Below are positions 6,913 through 13,368 of a DNA stretch of 13,368 nt, one piece after another. The position numbers were made by a program, and so were the translations under genes. Within the stretch, counting starts at the first letter, position 1. Each line of letters starts with the position of its first letter. The notes beneath the pieces are model-generated. The model had not been told where the DNA came from, did no database searches, and saw only the letters and a list, made by a program, of their open reading frames with translations. The DNA comes from M3007 sp044350415 (GTDB lineage Bacteria > Bacteroidota > Bacteroidia > Chitinophagales > Saprospiraceae), in assembly GCA_044350415.1 (NCBI GenBank), contig JBILHQ010000175.1, positions 1 to 13,368 of the forward strand, read 5' to 3'.

Positions 6913-8021
6913 TGTTTATTCCATTTGAGGTTAATCATAAAACCGAATCCGTTGTCCCAAACTTTATGTGACGGTTGATGTTCTTCGTCGAATTGCTGTT
7001 CCCGAATACATCCCATAAATCGTTTGCTTTGATAATCAGATGGTTGTGCAAAAACAGAGCCTTCTGCAAAAAACAAACGCGGCTGTTTCATTCTGCGTGC
7101 TCTTGTGAAACCAACATAACCTTCTCGCGGTTCAAGTTGATATTGAAGCCCGTTAAGTGTACCCAATTCAGACTCTGTCGGGTGAAAAAGGGAAAGATTC
7201 AAAATGGCATTGGCATCGGTCTTATCTGGTTCCTCCAACTCAAAATCTTCCGTTTCAAAATCAAAAGAACCCTTCCCGGTCGTTCTGTCGGCACCAATTC
7301 CCCAGTCCCGCAGCAACCGAAGTACCGGTAATAACTTATCAGTACGGCCTTCCACCAGGAAAAACAAACCATTTTGGGGCTTGTCGATATCTTTTGCATA
7401 TTTGTAATCCCAATATTGCTCTTCAGCATGAAACAGTTGCCCTGCCTCCTCTCCATCCTCCCCGGCAAGCGATAAAGTGCCACCGTTTAACCGGTCAATA
7501 GCATTATGGGTAACTACACTATTTTCGAATAACTCAGGAGCGGTATTTCTAATGGTTTCCGGCAATGGTTCGTAGTCCCGGCTTTTATCTGCTTGCTTAT
7601 TATATTTTGCCCTGTGAAGATACTCTTTACGTAATCTTTCCATTAAGTCAGATTCTGTCAACCGGCCTTGGATAACGGCTTTGAAGTCCTCCAGACTAAG
7701 ATATTCAATCCCTTTTAATTTTTTCCGGAGCCGATACTCAGTCAATACAAATTCCACATCTTCCTGAATTACAGGAGTACCTGAAACCGTTTTAATTGGA
7801 TTAGGGAAGTACGGTGTTCGTTTGCCATCCTGGAACCGGTAAGGGAAGGTGCTGCTTATCACAAACTCCGGAGTGTTGCCCGGCAAATATGATTTGATAA
7901 ACGCAGTTAGTTCATCTTCTCCCCAGAGGTGCCGGATTCCCCAGCAAATACTGCCCCATAGCGTATCTGAACGTAAATCAGTTACGTACCCGCTGCGGGG
8001 AACGAGATATATAATATGCAT
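6909..8021 (-). CDS. csm4: Type III-A CRISPR RAMP protein Csm4
   Basis: A 370-residue RAMP subunit that holds the crRNA 5' tag and joins Cas10 to the Csm3 backbone. MHIIYLVPRSGYVTDLRSDTLWGSI is written here in parts: the opening MHIIYLVPRSG strand and SDTLWGSICWGI (18-29) form the typical first RRM. GIGADRTTGKGSF (241-253) is the glycine-rich RAMP loop. GYVGFTRARR (301-310) and the GFGFMINL end match the second RRM. Length is slightly above the usual 300-350. It starts 11 nt after csm3 and overlaps csm5 by four bases. A charged segment at about 120-155 may be a lineage insert. It acts only within the complex; no separate enzyme activity is expected. Confidence 0.92.
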   Translation of the reverse strand: MHIIYLVPRSGYVTDLRSDTLWGSICWGIRHLWGEDELTAFIKSYLPGNTPEFVISSTFPYRFQDGKRTPYFPNPIKTVSGTPVIQEDVEFVLTEYRLRKKLKGIEYLSLEDFKAVIQGRLTESDLMERLRKEYLHRAKYNKQADKSRDYEPLPETIRNTAPELFENSVVTHNAIDRLNGGTLSLAGEDGEEAGQLFHAEEQYWDYKYAKDIDKPQNGLFFLVEGRTDKLLPVLRLLRDWGIGADRTTGKGSFDFETEDFELEEPDKTDANAILNLSLFHPTESELGTLNGLQYQLEPREGYVGFTRARRMKQPRLFFAEGSVFAQPSDYQSKRFMGCIREQQFDEEHQPSHKVWDNGFGFMINLKWNKQ

Positions 8022-8032
8022 AATGGTTTCTT

Positions 8033-8830
8033 TTAGGATTTCAATTCAGCTATTTCCCAGGCCACATCGGCTACCTGTAATTTAGCTTGTGGTGCTTTTT
8101 TTAGGTTGACGAATTTTTCACCACCAGTTTTATAATCGTCTGTTGAAACCCATACAGGATCATCAAACTTAAATTGCACACGTCCATATCCACGCGAGCC
8201 ACTTTTTCCCAAAAAGTTGTGCTCCAGCATCAATAAGGCCATTCTCAAATTGGATAAATCATCGGCGGCATCATCAATATAAGAATTGTCATTTTTCAAA
8301 TCGTAAACCGCATAAACCAATTCGAATTCAAAATTTGAACCTGCGGCAACACGTTCGATGAAGCGCGGGTTGGCAGCCGAAGTTATCCTGTTAATTCCAT
8401 TTTCTGACTTATATTCTGTATAAAGCAAGTCTGTGTCCATTGTTTTCCACCATTCCTGAGTAGCAGCATCGGGATGGCAATCCCGCACAACCAAACGTGA
8501 TGGGCCGACTTTATAAAGTTCGTCTCCCTCCTTTGCGTCCTCCTTGTTGTCCACTCCAATACCAAAAAGTCGAACAATTGGTAATGCAGAAGATACATCT
8601 CCGCTCGCAGGAACACCCCCAACTACAAATTCCAGCAAAGAGCGCAATTTTCCTTTTAAAGAACTTCCTGGTACATAAGGGAATCGGGTGCGTGGGTCCC
8701 TTACAACAGGGGAATCTACCCCTCCAATTTCTAATTTTTCTTTGCTTCCACCAATATGTAAGCCTGTGAGGCATTCAAACTTGCCCCGTAAAATATAGTT
8801 GCCTTTAAATTTGGCGTTATTATTTTCCAT
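8033..8830 (-). CDS. csm3: Type III-A CRISPR backbone RNase Csm3
   Basis: The 265-residue Csm3 is the repeated backbone subunit that cuts bound target RNA every six nucleotides. LTGLHIGGS (21-29) carries the conserved His (H25). GGVDSPVVRD (36-45) has D39, equivalent to the catalytic Asp33 of Streptococcus thermophilus Csm3, so target RNA cleavage should be intact. PGSSLKG (54-60) is the RAMP loop, INRITSAANPRFIER (146-160) is a Csm3 signature, and LGKSGSRGYGRV (207-218) is the C-terminal glycine-rich motif. Length is slightly above the family norm because of a short C-terminal extension. It starts 30 nt after csm2, the largest gap within the csm row, and is followed by csm4 after 11 nt. Confidence 0.96.
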   Translation of the reverse strand: MENNNAKFKGNYILRGKFECLTGLHIGGSKEKLEIGGVDSPVVRDPRTRFPYVPGSSLKGKLRSLLEFVVGGVPASGDVSSALPIVRLFGIGVDNKEDAKEGDELYKVGPSRLVVRDCHPDAATQEWWKTMDTDLLYTEYKSENGINRITSAANPRFIERVAAGSNFEFELVYAVYDLKNDNSYIDDAADDLSNLRMALLMLEHNFLGKSGSRGYGRVQFKFDDPVWVSTDDYKTGGEKFVNLKKAPQAKLQVADVAWEIAELKS

Positions 8831-8860
8831 TTTATATAGATGTTAATGAGTTTTTAAAAA

Positions 8861-9226
8861 TTATTCACCACCGTAAAATTTGTGGTAGGCAACAACACTT
8901 TCGATAAACATAAAGAAATTTTCCAAAGCGCGTTTTTTTTCATTCGCTGATGTTACACCATCAATGGCCGATTTCATTATGGGATAAAAAGTGGCACGAA
9001 CGGCGGTTTGTCGTCCGGCTGCATAAGCGAGTTTGGGCTTGAGCATGGTCAATTGGGAGGATACTTTATCATAGCCGCCCAAAGCATAATCCGTCCTCAT
9101 TCTGGTTATAGCCGAATAAAAATTTCGAATCTGCCCTGTTTTTAATTTATCTCGGGTGAGTTGGTTGGCGGTCTCTTCTGCTTTACGGACGATATCCTCA
9201 GCAGTCCAGGTTTCTATATTATTCAT
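8861..9226 (-). CDS. csm2: Type III-A CRISPR small subunit Csm2
   Basis: A 121-residue all-helical protein matching the Csm2 (Cas11) small subunit that lines the inner strand of the complex and stabilises crRNA-target pairing. The segment KLKTGQIRNFYSAITRM (27-43) is the family signature, and LKPKLAYAAGRQ (62-73) fits the basic RNA-facing helix. I chose the ATG at 9226 because MNNIETWTAEDIV begins at the conserved region. It overlaps the cas10 stop in the string ATGAATAA (8 bases), a coupling arrangement also seen at the cas10 start. An upstream ATG at 9271 would add 15 unconserved residues inside cas10. No enzyme activity is expected. Confidence 0.93.
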   Translation of the reverse strand: MNNIETWTAEDIVRKAEETANQLTRDKLKTGQIRNFYSAITRMRTDYALGGYDKVSSQLTMLKPKLAYAAGRQTAVRATFYPIMKSAIDGVTSANEKKRALENFFMFIESVVAYHKFYGGE

Positions 9227-11336
9227 GTTGTGAATTGGTTTGTTTTTTTGAACGAATGGTAAATAGTGCATAATTCAGTGCGACTAAATAATCGCGGACC
9301 GCCTGTTTTTTATCGTACGTGCCTTTCACATCAAAGTCCCGAAGAAAATTGGTCACTAGTTGTTTATGAATGGTAGCTTCTGCTTTTTCAATTCCCTTTT
9401 TACTAAATCCATTTCTTGCAAAAAGATATCGTAGACTGGATGAATTTCGTGCAAACTGTTTGGTATTTATACCCCCCTGTCTTAAAATCTCTCCATCGTC
9501 ATCCCGGCTATCTTTGTCATAAAAACTGGTCTTCACAAGTTGCAAAAGCCTGAACGCAAATGACATGGTAAACTTCCGTTGGTTCTTGCTGTCGCCTTCT
9601 TTCAGCATCGTAACTATTTGTTCGCCGAAACTGATTTTGTCAGAAAAAGAAGCGCATGACAAAGCGTGGTTAAATATTTTGACCTGCTCTTTATAGGAAC
9701 TATTGGCTTTCGCCTCGTCCTGAAGACGCCCTGCATCGCGGTAAAAACGACCGACCGGATAATGAGGCTTACCCATAAATATTCCCGCACTAAAATGCAT
9801 ATTAGGATTGTTGCAGGTGAACATTTTAAAATCGGCTTGAAGTTGCATAACAAAATCAATTGTCTTATTCCATTTACCAACGACAAATGCATCATCCCCC
9901 CCGGAATATATCACATACATCTCGTATGCACGGGCGAGGTCGTCAAAGTAAGCCGAAAAAAAGTAATGCATTTCACGGCTCAAGGCTGAAATAGATGCCA
10001 GTGAAACAGCATCGCCAAGACCTTTGCTGAATATACATCCCAAATCATCCACATCTAAGCGCAAGGCGTTGATCATTTCAATTTGATCCTCATCGGAAGC
10101 AGCAATTTCTTCAAAGTTTTTAGGGCGATCTCCTTCTTTCTTTTCATCAGGTTTAGTTGGTACAAATTTGCCAATAAACCTGAAGCCAAAACTGACAGGC
10201 TTTTCCCATTTCCTTTCTGTTGGAATGAAATCCGTAGAATTCAGAGAATACACCTGTATTGAAAGAATATTTTGATTGTTAGCCAAAAGCAATCGGTCTA
10301 AATCATCCAAATCAATACACGTAAATAACCCATACCAAGTGCCTCCAATTTTGCATCCCAATGCTTTATTTACATTGGTTTTACTTTTGATTGATGCAGT
10401 AGATTGGATTTCAATCAAATATTTTGCTGCCGGAAAAATGCGGCCAAAGTCCTCCATCCGCTCATCCTTCTTTTTCCGCAACTCATCATTGAAGATAGTT
10501 TTCTTCTCTGGATAAAAGTGCCCGGCTAAATTGGACTGGAAAGGCCTGTATTTTTGTTTACTATTTTCAGTATCTAATAGTTCAAAATAGTACCCCGCAT
10601 TCGTTGATATATCTGGTTTACACTCAACTTGTGCAATTACCAATTGTAATTTATCTCCAAACATTTGGAGCATTTCCTGGTCCAGTTCAGGAATTATTGT
10701 TTTTAACCTTTCCCTCGTTTTAGCATTATCAGGAAGCAAAACATTGAAATGCCCACCTCCGGCAAAGAGCAAATTCCAGGCAGGCAAACCAAGTTCCCGG
10801 AGTACAATATTTGCTGAAAAATCAGTGAGCAATGATACGATCGCCGAGCGACCACGAAGCCTTTTGGCTAATTTAGTTAATCCACCCGCCGTATTTTGCT
10901 TGATATTGCCATAAATATACCCTTGAATACCAGTTAAGTCGCCTTTTAATAAAATATAGCCGTCAGGATTGTCCTCAACATTTAAAGCACGTTGAGTCTT
11001 GTAATGGTCAAACCAACTTACACCTGTACTGGCAGTCGTATCCACCGGCTTCACTCGCCAACCATATTTCTGCGCAATGAAAAATTGAGTGGTTTCATCT
11101 TCATCCAAACCCAATTTGTTCAGGTGCCCTTCTTCGGCTTCGAGTAATTCCAATAAGCCATGCTGTTGAACATTTTCAACAATACTTTTGTCCGCTTGAA
11201 GTTGGCGGGGATAAAGAATTGCTTTATCCATTTTACCATGCCCTTGACCAATATCTACTTCCGTAAAAATTGACCGAAGCATAGGTGGTGATTTGATGGC
11301 GGCTTTAAGATCATTTAGCCAGTTTTTATCAGACAT
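9219..11336 (-). CDS. cas10: Cas10/Csm1, HD-less with intact GGDD cyclase
   Basis: The 705-residue large subunit of the Csm complex. Palm 1 shows GDLTGIQGYIYG (132-143) and AGGGHFNVLLP (192-202). Palm 2 shows ALRLDVDDLG (424-433) and IYSGGDDAFVVG (476-487), with the GGDD site (479-482) that makes cyclic oligoadenylate from ATP on target RNA binding. MHFSAGIFMGKPHYPVGR (513-530) and the helical C-terminus complete the family. The N-terminal 120 residues contain no HD pair, so the single-strand DNase found in many Csm1 proteins is apparently missing, and the protein is shorter than the usual 750-850. The CxxC pairs of the zinc ribbon between the palms are also not seen. The start overlaps the stop of the membrane protein in ATGTCTGA. 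Signalling is probably its main output. Confidence 0.96.
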   Translation of the reverse strand: MSDKNWLNDLKAAIKSPPMLRSIFTEVDIGQGHGKMDKAILYPRQLQADKSIVENVQQHGLLELLEAEEGHLNKLGLDEDETTQFFIAQKYGWRVKPVDTTASTGVSWFDHYKTQRALNVEDNPDGYILLKGDLTGIQGYIYGNIKQNTAGGLTKLAKRLRGRSAIVSLLTDFSANIVLRELGLPAWNLLFAGGGHFNVLLPDNAKTRERLKTIIPELDQEMLQMFGDKLQLVIAQVECKPDISTNAGYYFELLDTENSKQKYRPFQSNLAGHFYPEKKTIFNDELRKKKDERMEDFGRIFPAAKYLIEIQSTASIKSKTNVNKALGCKIGGTWYGLFTCIDLDDLDRLLLANNQNILSIQVYSLNSTDFIPTERKWEKPVSFGFRFIGKFVPTKPDEKKEGDRPKNFEEIAASDEDQIEMINALRLDVDDLGCIFSKGLGDAVSLASISALSREMHYFFSAYFDDLARAYEMYVIYSGGDDAFVVGKWNKTIDFVMQLQADFKMFTCNNPNMHFSAGIFMGKPHYPVGRFYRDAGRLQDEAKANSSYKEQVKIFNHALSCASFSDKISFGEQIVTMLKEGDSKNQRKFTMSFAFRLLQLVKTSFYDKDSRDDDGEILRQGGINTKQFARNSSSLRYLFARNGFSKKGIEKAEATIHKQLVTNFLRDFDVKGTYDKKQAVRDYLVALNYALFTIRSKKQTNSQHE

Positions 11337-12009
11337 TTTTTACTTTGGGTTGAGTGATATCTAAAAATTGGAGTGTGCTCATCAAGTTTCCATAAATTTG
11401 TGCGCGGGAGTTAGCAAAATTAATTTGCCGTTTAATTTCGAGCGTATCTACCGAATAATCCCATGAGCCTTGAGGGCCGAAATAAAAAATAGCCTGCCCA
11501 TTTTTCACGTATTCCCTTACAAGTGCTTTATTCAGGTTAGCGTCTTCATTATTTGCGAATACAATTTTATACCTGAAATCAGTAACTGGAATAACAGTGT
11601 CCGAAATAGGCAGAAATTTCACTTGTGTAAGTTTCTTTTCCGCAAAGAAGTCTTTTAAAAATCCATCATTTCCTGGTTGTCCGGAAGTACTGCTCAGTAC
11701 AAGGATGGGAATTTGTTTCATGGCTAATAAATCGTCTGCAAATTCTTTGGCTTTTGTCTGAATATGATTTTTCAACCACTCCTGCAACCACAACTTCCAG
11801 GTCAGGAAGGTTAAAAAAATTACTCCGACAAGTGTAGAGCCAAGTTGTATCCAACTAAACGATATTTTTTCATAACCATTTACCATACCAATAACACTCT
11901 CCTGATGTTTCAGCAAATAATGGTTTAAACTGTCTGCTGTTACCGCTTGTGCGGAAACTACAGTTTTAAATAAAATCAGAACTAAAAAAATGAATTGTCT
12001 TTTCAGCAT
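11329..12009 (-). CDS. Membrane-anchored Rossmannoid protein coupled to cas10
   Basis: A 226-residue protein of unknown family. The ATG at 12009 begins a signal-peptide-like stretch (MLKRQFIFLVLILFK with SAQA near 19-22). An earlier ATG at 12051 would bury this behind 14 polar residues. A short segment (about 23-52), likely periplasmic, is followed by a transmembrane helix (about 53-75, WIQLGSTLVGVIFLTFLTW). A cytosolic alpha/beta domain (about 99-216) follows: strand ILVLSST, helix GFLKDFFAEKK, strand VKFLPIS, strand YKIVFANNED, helix KALVREYVKNG, strand AIFYFGPQGSW, and a FANSRAQIYGNLMSTLQFL end. The gene overlaps cas10 by eight bases, so production is tied to the complex. Membrane proteins with cytosolic cyclic-oligoadenylate sensors are known in type III systems (Cam1, Csx23). 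This could be an analogue, but no CARF motif is evident and ligand binding is conjecture. Confidence 0.7.
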   Translation of the reverse strand: MLKRQFIFLVLILFKTVVSAQAVTADSLNHYLLKHQESVIGMVNGYEKISFSWIQLGSTLVGVIFLTFLTWKLWLQEWLKNHIQTKAKEFADDLLAMKQIPILVLSSTSGQPGNDGFLKDFFAEKKLTQVKFLPISDTVIPVTDFRYKIVFANNEDANLNKALVREYVKNGQAIFYFGPQGSWDYSVDTLEIKRQINFANSRAQIYGNLMSTLQFLDITQPKVKNV

Positions 12010-12112
12010 GTTGTGATTTAGATGAAAAATTAAATCAACTTCTTCCCACAATCAATCACATTCACCTATTTTTCCTATCCATCCATCCAAACAATTGAAA
12101 ATTGCTCAACGA
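12010..12112 (-). promoter_or_regulatory. Gap between cas6 and the Csm operon, possible internal promoter
   Basis: This 103-nt gap is the only sizeable break in the minus-strand row. It contains three ATCC units (12077-12088) and AT-rich DNA before the ATG at 12009, but no exact TAnnTTTG element that I can find. With the hairpin at the cas6 stop, it suggests that cas6 and the cas10-csm genes may be expressed at different levels. No promoter can be pinned down. Confidence 0.3.
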
Positions 12113-12123
12113 TCAATTTTCAA
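12095..12123 (-). terminator. AT-rich hairpin at the cas6 stop, possible weak terminator or attenuator
   Basis: Perfect 10-bp arms TTGAAAATTG and CAATTTTCAA (12095-12104 and 12114-12123) enclose a 9-nt loop. The cas6 stop codon (12113-12115) sits at the loop-stem edge. On the minus strand the stem is followed by a T-rich but broken tract. It has only two G-C pairs per arm, so it is weak. It may dampen read-through from cas6 into the downstream operon. Confidence 0.4.
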
Positions 12124-12796
12124 GTTTCAACCCCTTCACAACTCCCCAACCCACCGAGCACCCTTTTCCAAAACCGAGGTAATCCGGAATCACCACATTC
12201 GTCGTGAACTCCACAGAAAACGCCCGCATTTTAACGTGTTTATACGACACCCAGCGTTCGTCTTTGAGATTTTGGATATGCACTTCCACCTTTTGACTGG
12301 GATCCACACCGAGTTGTTCGAGCATTCCGACGATCTGGTTCTGGAGGATTTGCTGGAGGAAAAAGATCCGTTCGAGCAGGGACGTGAGTTTGCCGTAGAC
12401 CAAATAGTTGTCGTCGTTCAGGGCGATCCAGTGGCGGATATGGTAGCGGTATGTTTTGTCACCGGCATCGAGGGCAAACTGCTTGACGTCGAGTTTGGCG
12501 ATGCGGACGGGCGCGGGTCGGCCATTGAGCGTGAGGGTCCAGTCGGGCTGGGAAAAGAAATGGTGGAGTTCCTCGATACCGGCGTTGAGGCACACGAGCA
12601 TGGGTTTTTTGTACTCCTGTTTATATTGGATGAGTGGCAGGCGATAATGAAATCCGCCGGATTCATTGTTGTGGTTGTGGAACATTTCGTGTTCCATTCC
12701 CGCTTTTCGGGAGACGGCACCGCGGAAGGCCGACAATTCCCAGGCTTCAATGGGGGTATCAAACTGTACTGTCAGCAGGCGTAATTTTGGAGTCAT
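12113..12796 (-). CDS. cas6: CRISPR pre-crRNA endoribonuclease Cas6
   Basis: A 227-residue Cas6, which cuts the array transcript within each repeat to leave the 8-nt 5' tag. The N-terminal ferredoxin-like half shows LRLLTVQFDT, FRGAV, then FHNHNNE (39-45) and FHYRLPLIQYK (49-59), a pattern typical of Bacteroidota Cas6. His40, His42 or His50 are candidates for the catalytic base, though which one acts cannot be told by eye. The C-terminal glycine-rich loop GFGKGCSVGWGVV (208-220) is the family hallmark. The gene stands 103 nt upstream of the next gene and has higher GC than the accessory genes. The CRISPR repeat is poorly structured, so this Cas6 must bind single-stranded or weakly folded RNA. 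Confidence 0.93.
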   Translation of the reverse strand: MTPKLRLLTVQFDTPIEAWELSAFRGAVSRKAGMEHEMFHNHNNESGGFHYRLPLIQYKQEYKKPMLVCLNAGIEELHHFFSQPDWTLTLNGRPAPVRIAKLDVKQFALDAGDKTYRYHIRHWIALNDDNYLVYGKLTSLLERIFFLQQILQNQIVGMLEQLGVDPSQKVEVHIQNLKDERWVSYKHVKMRAFSVEFTTNVVIPDYLGFGKGCSVGWGVVKGLKLEN

Positions 12797-12834
12797 GTGG
12801 ATGGTTTGCTTTATTTCGTTCGGATATCAATCAG

Positions 12835-12866
12835 CAATTGTAAGGCTTTAGGACGGACCGGTGCAA
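12835..12866 (-). promoter_or_regulatory. Candidate cas6 promoter
   Basis: On the minus strand TACAATTG (12842-12835) is one mismatch from the Bacteroidota -7 element TAnnTTTG. A TTG (12866-12864) lies 21 bases upstream, near the expected -33 distance. The cas6 ATG is 38 bp downstream. The fit is suggestive only. Confidence 0.35.
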
Positions 12867-12873
12867 GTGTTGC

Positions 12874-12908
12874 AGGGTGAAAAGCGCTTTCGGGAGGGTG
12901 AAAAGCGC
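12874..12908. repeat. 14-bp direct repeat upstream of cas6
   Basis: AGGGTGAAAAGCGC occurs at 12874-12887 and again at 12895-12908, a 21-bp period that is two helical turns. Placed just upstream of the candidate cas6 promoter, it could be a regulator binding site. It could also be a simple repeat, since more repeats follow to the right. Confidence 0.5.
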
Positions 12909-13045
12909 GAATTGGGCTGTGAGTGGACCGGGAAACGACTTGGCTGGTGGAATAACATGAGGTTTTATTTTAATTATTGGGGCCAAGGTAATGGGTGGTG
13001 GTGAAATATTGGTATTAAATGGGAATTTATTTTCTGGTGTGGCGG
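12909..13045. other. Non-coding stretch before the minisatellite
   Basis: No gene, hairpin with T-run or known element is visible. The composition shifts from G-rich to AT-rich around 12960-13035. Together with 12797-12908 it forms the upstream region of cas6 on the minus strand. Confidence 0.5.
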
Positions 13046-13368
13046 GATTTTTCCGAGCGGGATGTCGATGGGCGGGGTTTTTCCGAGCGGGATGTCGATG
13101 GGCGGGGTTTTTCTGAGCGGGATGTCGATGGGCGGGATTTTTTCCGAGCGGGATGTCGATGGAACACGGATTTTAGGGATTGGACACGGATTTACACGGA
13201 TTTTTCCGAGCGGGATGTCGATAGGATTTAAAAGGATTTTCCGAGCGGGATGTCGATGGGCGGGGTTTTTCCGAGCGGGATGTCGATGGAACACGGATTT
13301 TAGGGATTGGACACGGATTTACACGGATTTTTTCCGAGCGGGATGTCAATGGGATTTAAAAGGATTTT
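13046..13368. repeat. Minisatellite with higher-order structure, runs off the window
   Basis: The core CCGAGCGGGATGTCGATGG recurs eight times with small changes, starting at 13053, 13083, 13113, 13144, 13206, 13241, 13271 and 13334. Simple units of about 30 bp alternate with a longer block containing AACACGGATTTTAGGGATTG and ACACGGATTTACACGG (13163-13205 and 13290-13333). A third unit type contains GGATTTAAAAGGATTTT. The block order repeats with a period of about 128 bp, so it is a repeat of repeats. The right boundary is outside the window. Open frames on both strands here are just the translated repeat and I do not call a gene. Confidence 0.9.

Noticed and set aside
9227..9271. Extended csm2 start at 9271
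   Set aside because: The extra 15 residues lie wholly within cas10 and precede the conserved Csm2 start; the ATG at 9226 in the ATGAATAA overlap is a better fit.
12095..12784. A 229-residue open frame opposite cas6
   Set aside because: The minus-strand frame has the Cas6 glycine-rich loop and HNHNN motif; the plus-strand frame has no recognisable features and is a shadow of it.
12974..13294. Minus-strand frame with PIDIPLGK repeats and plus-strand frame with FSERDVDGR repeats
   Set aside because: Both are translations of the minisatellite; unit lengths vary and there is no non-repetitive domain or start context, so neither is supported as a gene.

Overview
The window looks like a Bacteroidota chromosome segment, possibly of the Saprospiria; the class is a guess. 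The grounds are gene starts preceded by A-rich stretches rather than strong Shine-Dalgarno sites, a TAnnTTTG-type -7 element, a Bacteroidota-style Cas6 and an EAD11-type adaptor domain. Its core is a type III-A (Csm) CRISPR-Cas locus on the minus strand, with its CRISPR array on the plus strand pointing toward the end of the cas operon.

Layout. 1-500: a rho-independent terminator, then non-coding sequence with two copies of a GC-rich dispersed repeat. 493-1136 (minus): a two-gene toxin-antitoxin-like unit with a PIN-domain protein. 1137-1402: a spacer holding a third dispersed-repeat copy where a CRISPR leader would be expected. 1403-2684: a CRISPR array of 18 repeats and 17 spacers. 2732-5090 (minus): an AT-rich accessory module of three tightly packed genes: an EAD11-Rossmannoid protein, a TIR-domain protein, and a protein with an in-frame 15-bp tandem repeat, a Roco/COR-C-like Cys domain and a divergent TIR-like C-terminus. 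5107-11336 (minus): csm5, csm4, csm3, csm2 and cas10/csm1. 11329-12009 (minus): a membrane-anchored Rossmannoid protein overlapping the cas10 start. 12113-12796 (minus): cas6. 12797-13368: non-coding DNA ending in a minisatellite that runs off the window.

How the parts fit. Cas6 should cut array transcripts into crRNAs, and Csm1-5 should form the RNA-guided effector complex. Csm3 keeps the target-RNA-cleaving Asp. Cas10 keeps GGDD but shows no HD nuclease motif, so its main output is probably cyclic oligoadenylate rather than DNA cleavage. No Csm6 or recognisable CARF protein is present. Instead the genes at the two ends of the Csm/accessory gene row carry what looks like the same small Rossmannoid domain, once on a membrane anchor and once on an EAD11 adaptor, with an intact TIR enzyme and a TIR-like/COR-like partner beside the latter. 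I infer a possible undescribed type III signalling or effector branch (membrane sensor plus EAD/TIR output). No cas1/cas2 is in the window, and the leader side of the array looks remodelled, so spacer uptake may be inactive or supplied elsewhere.
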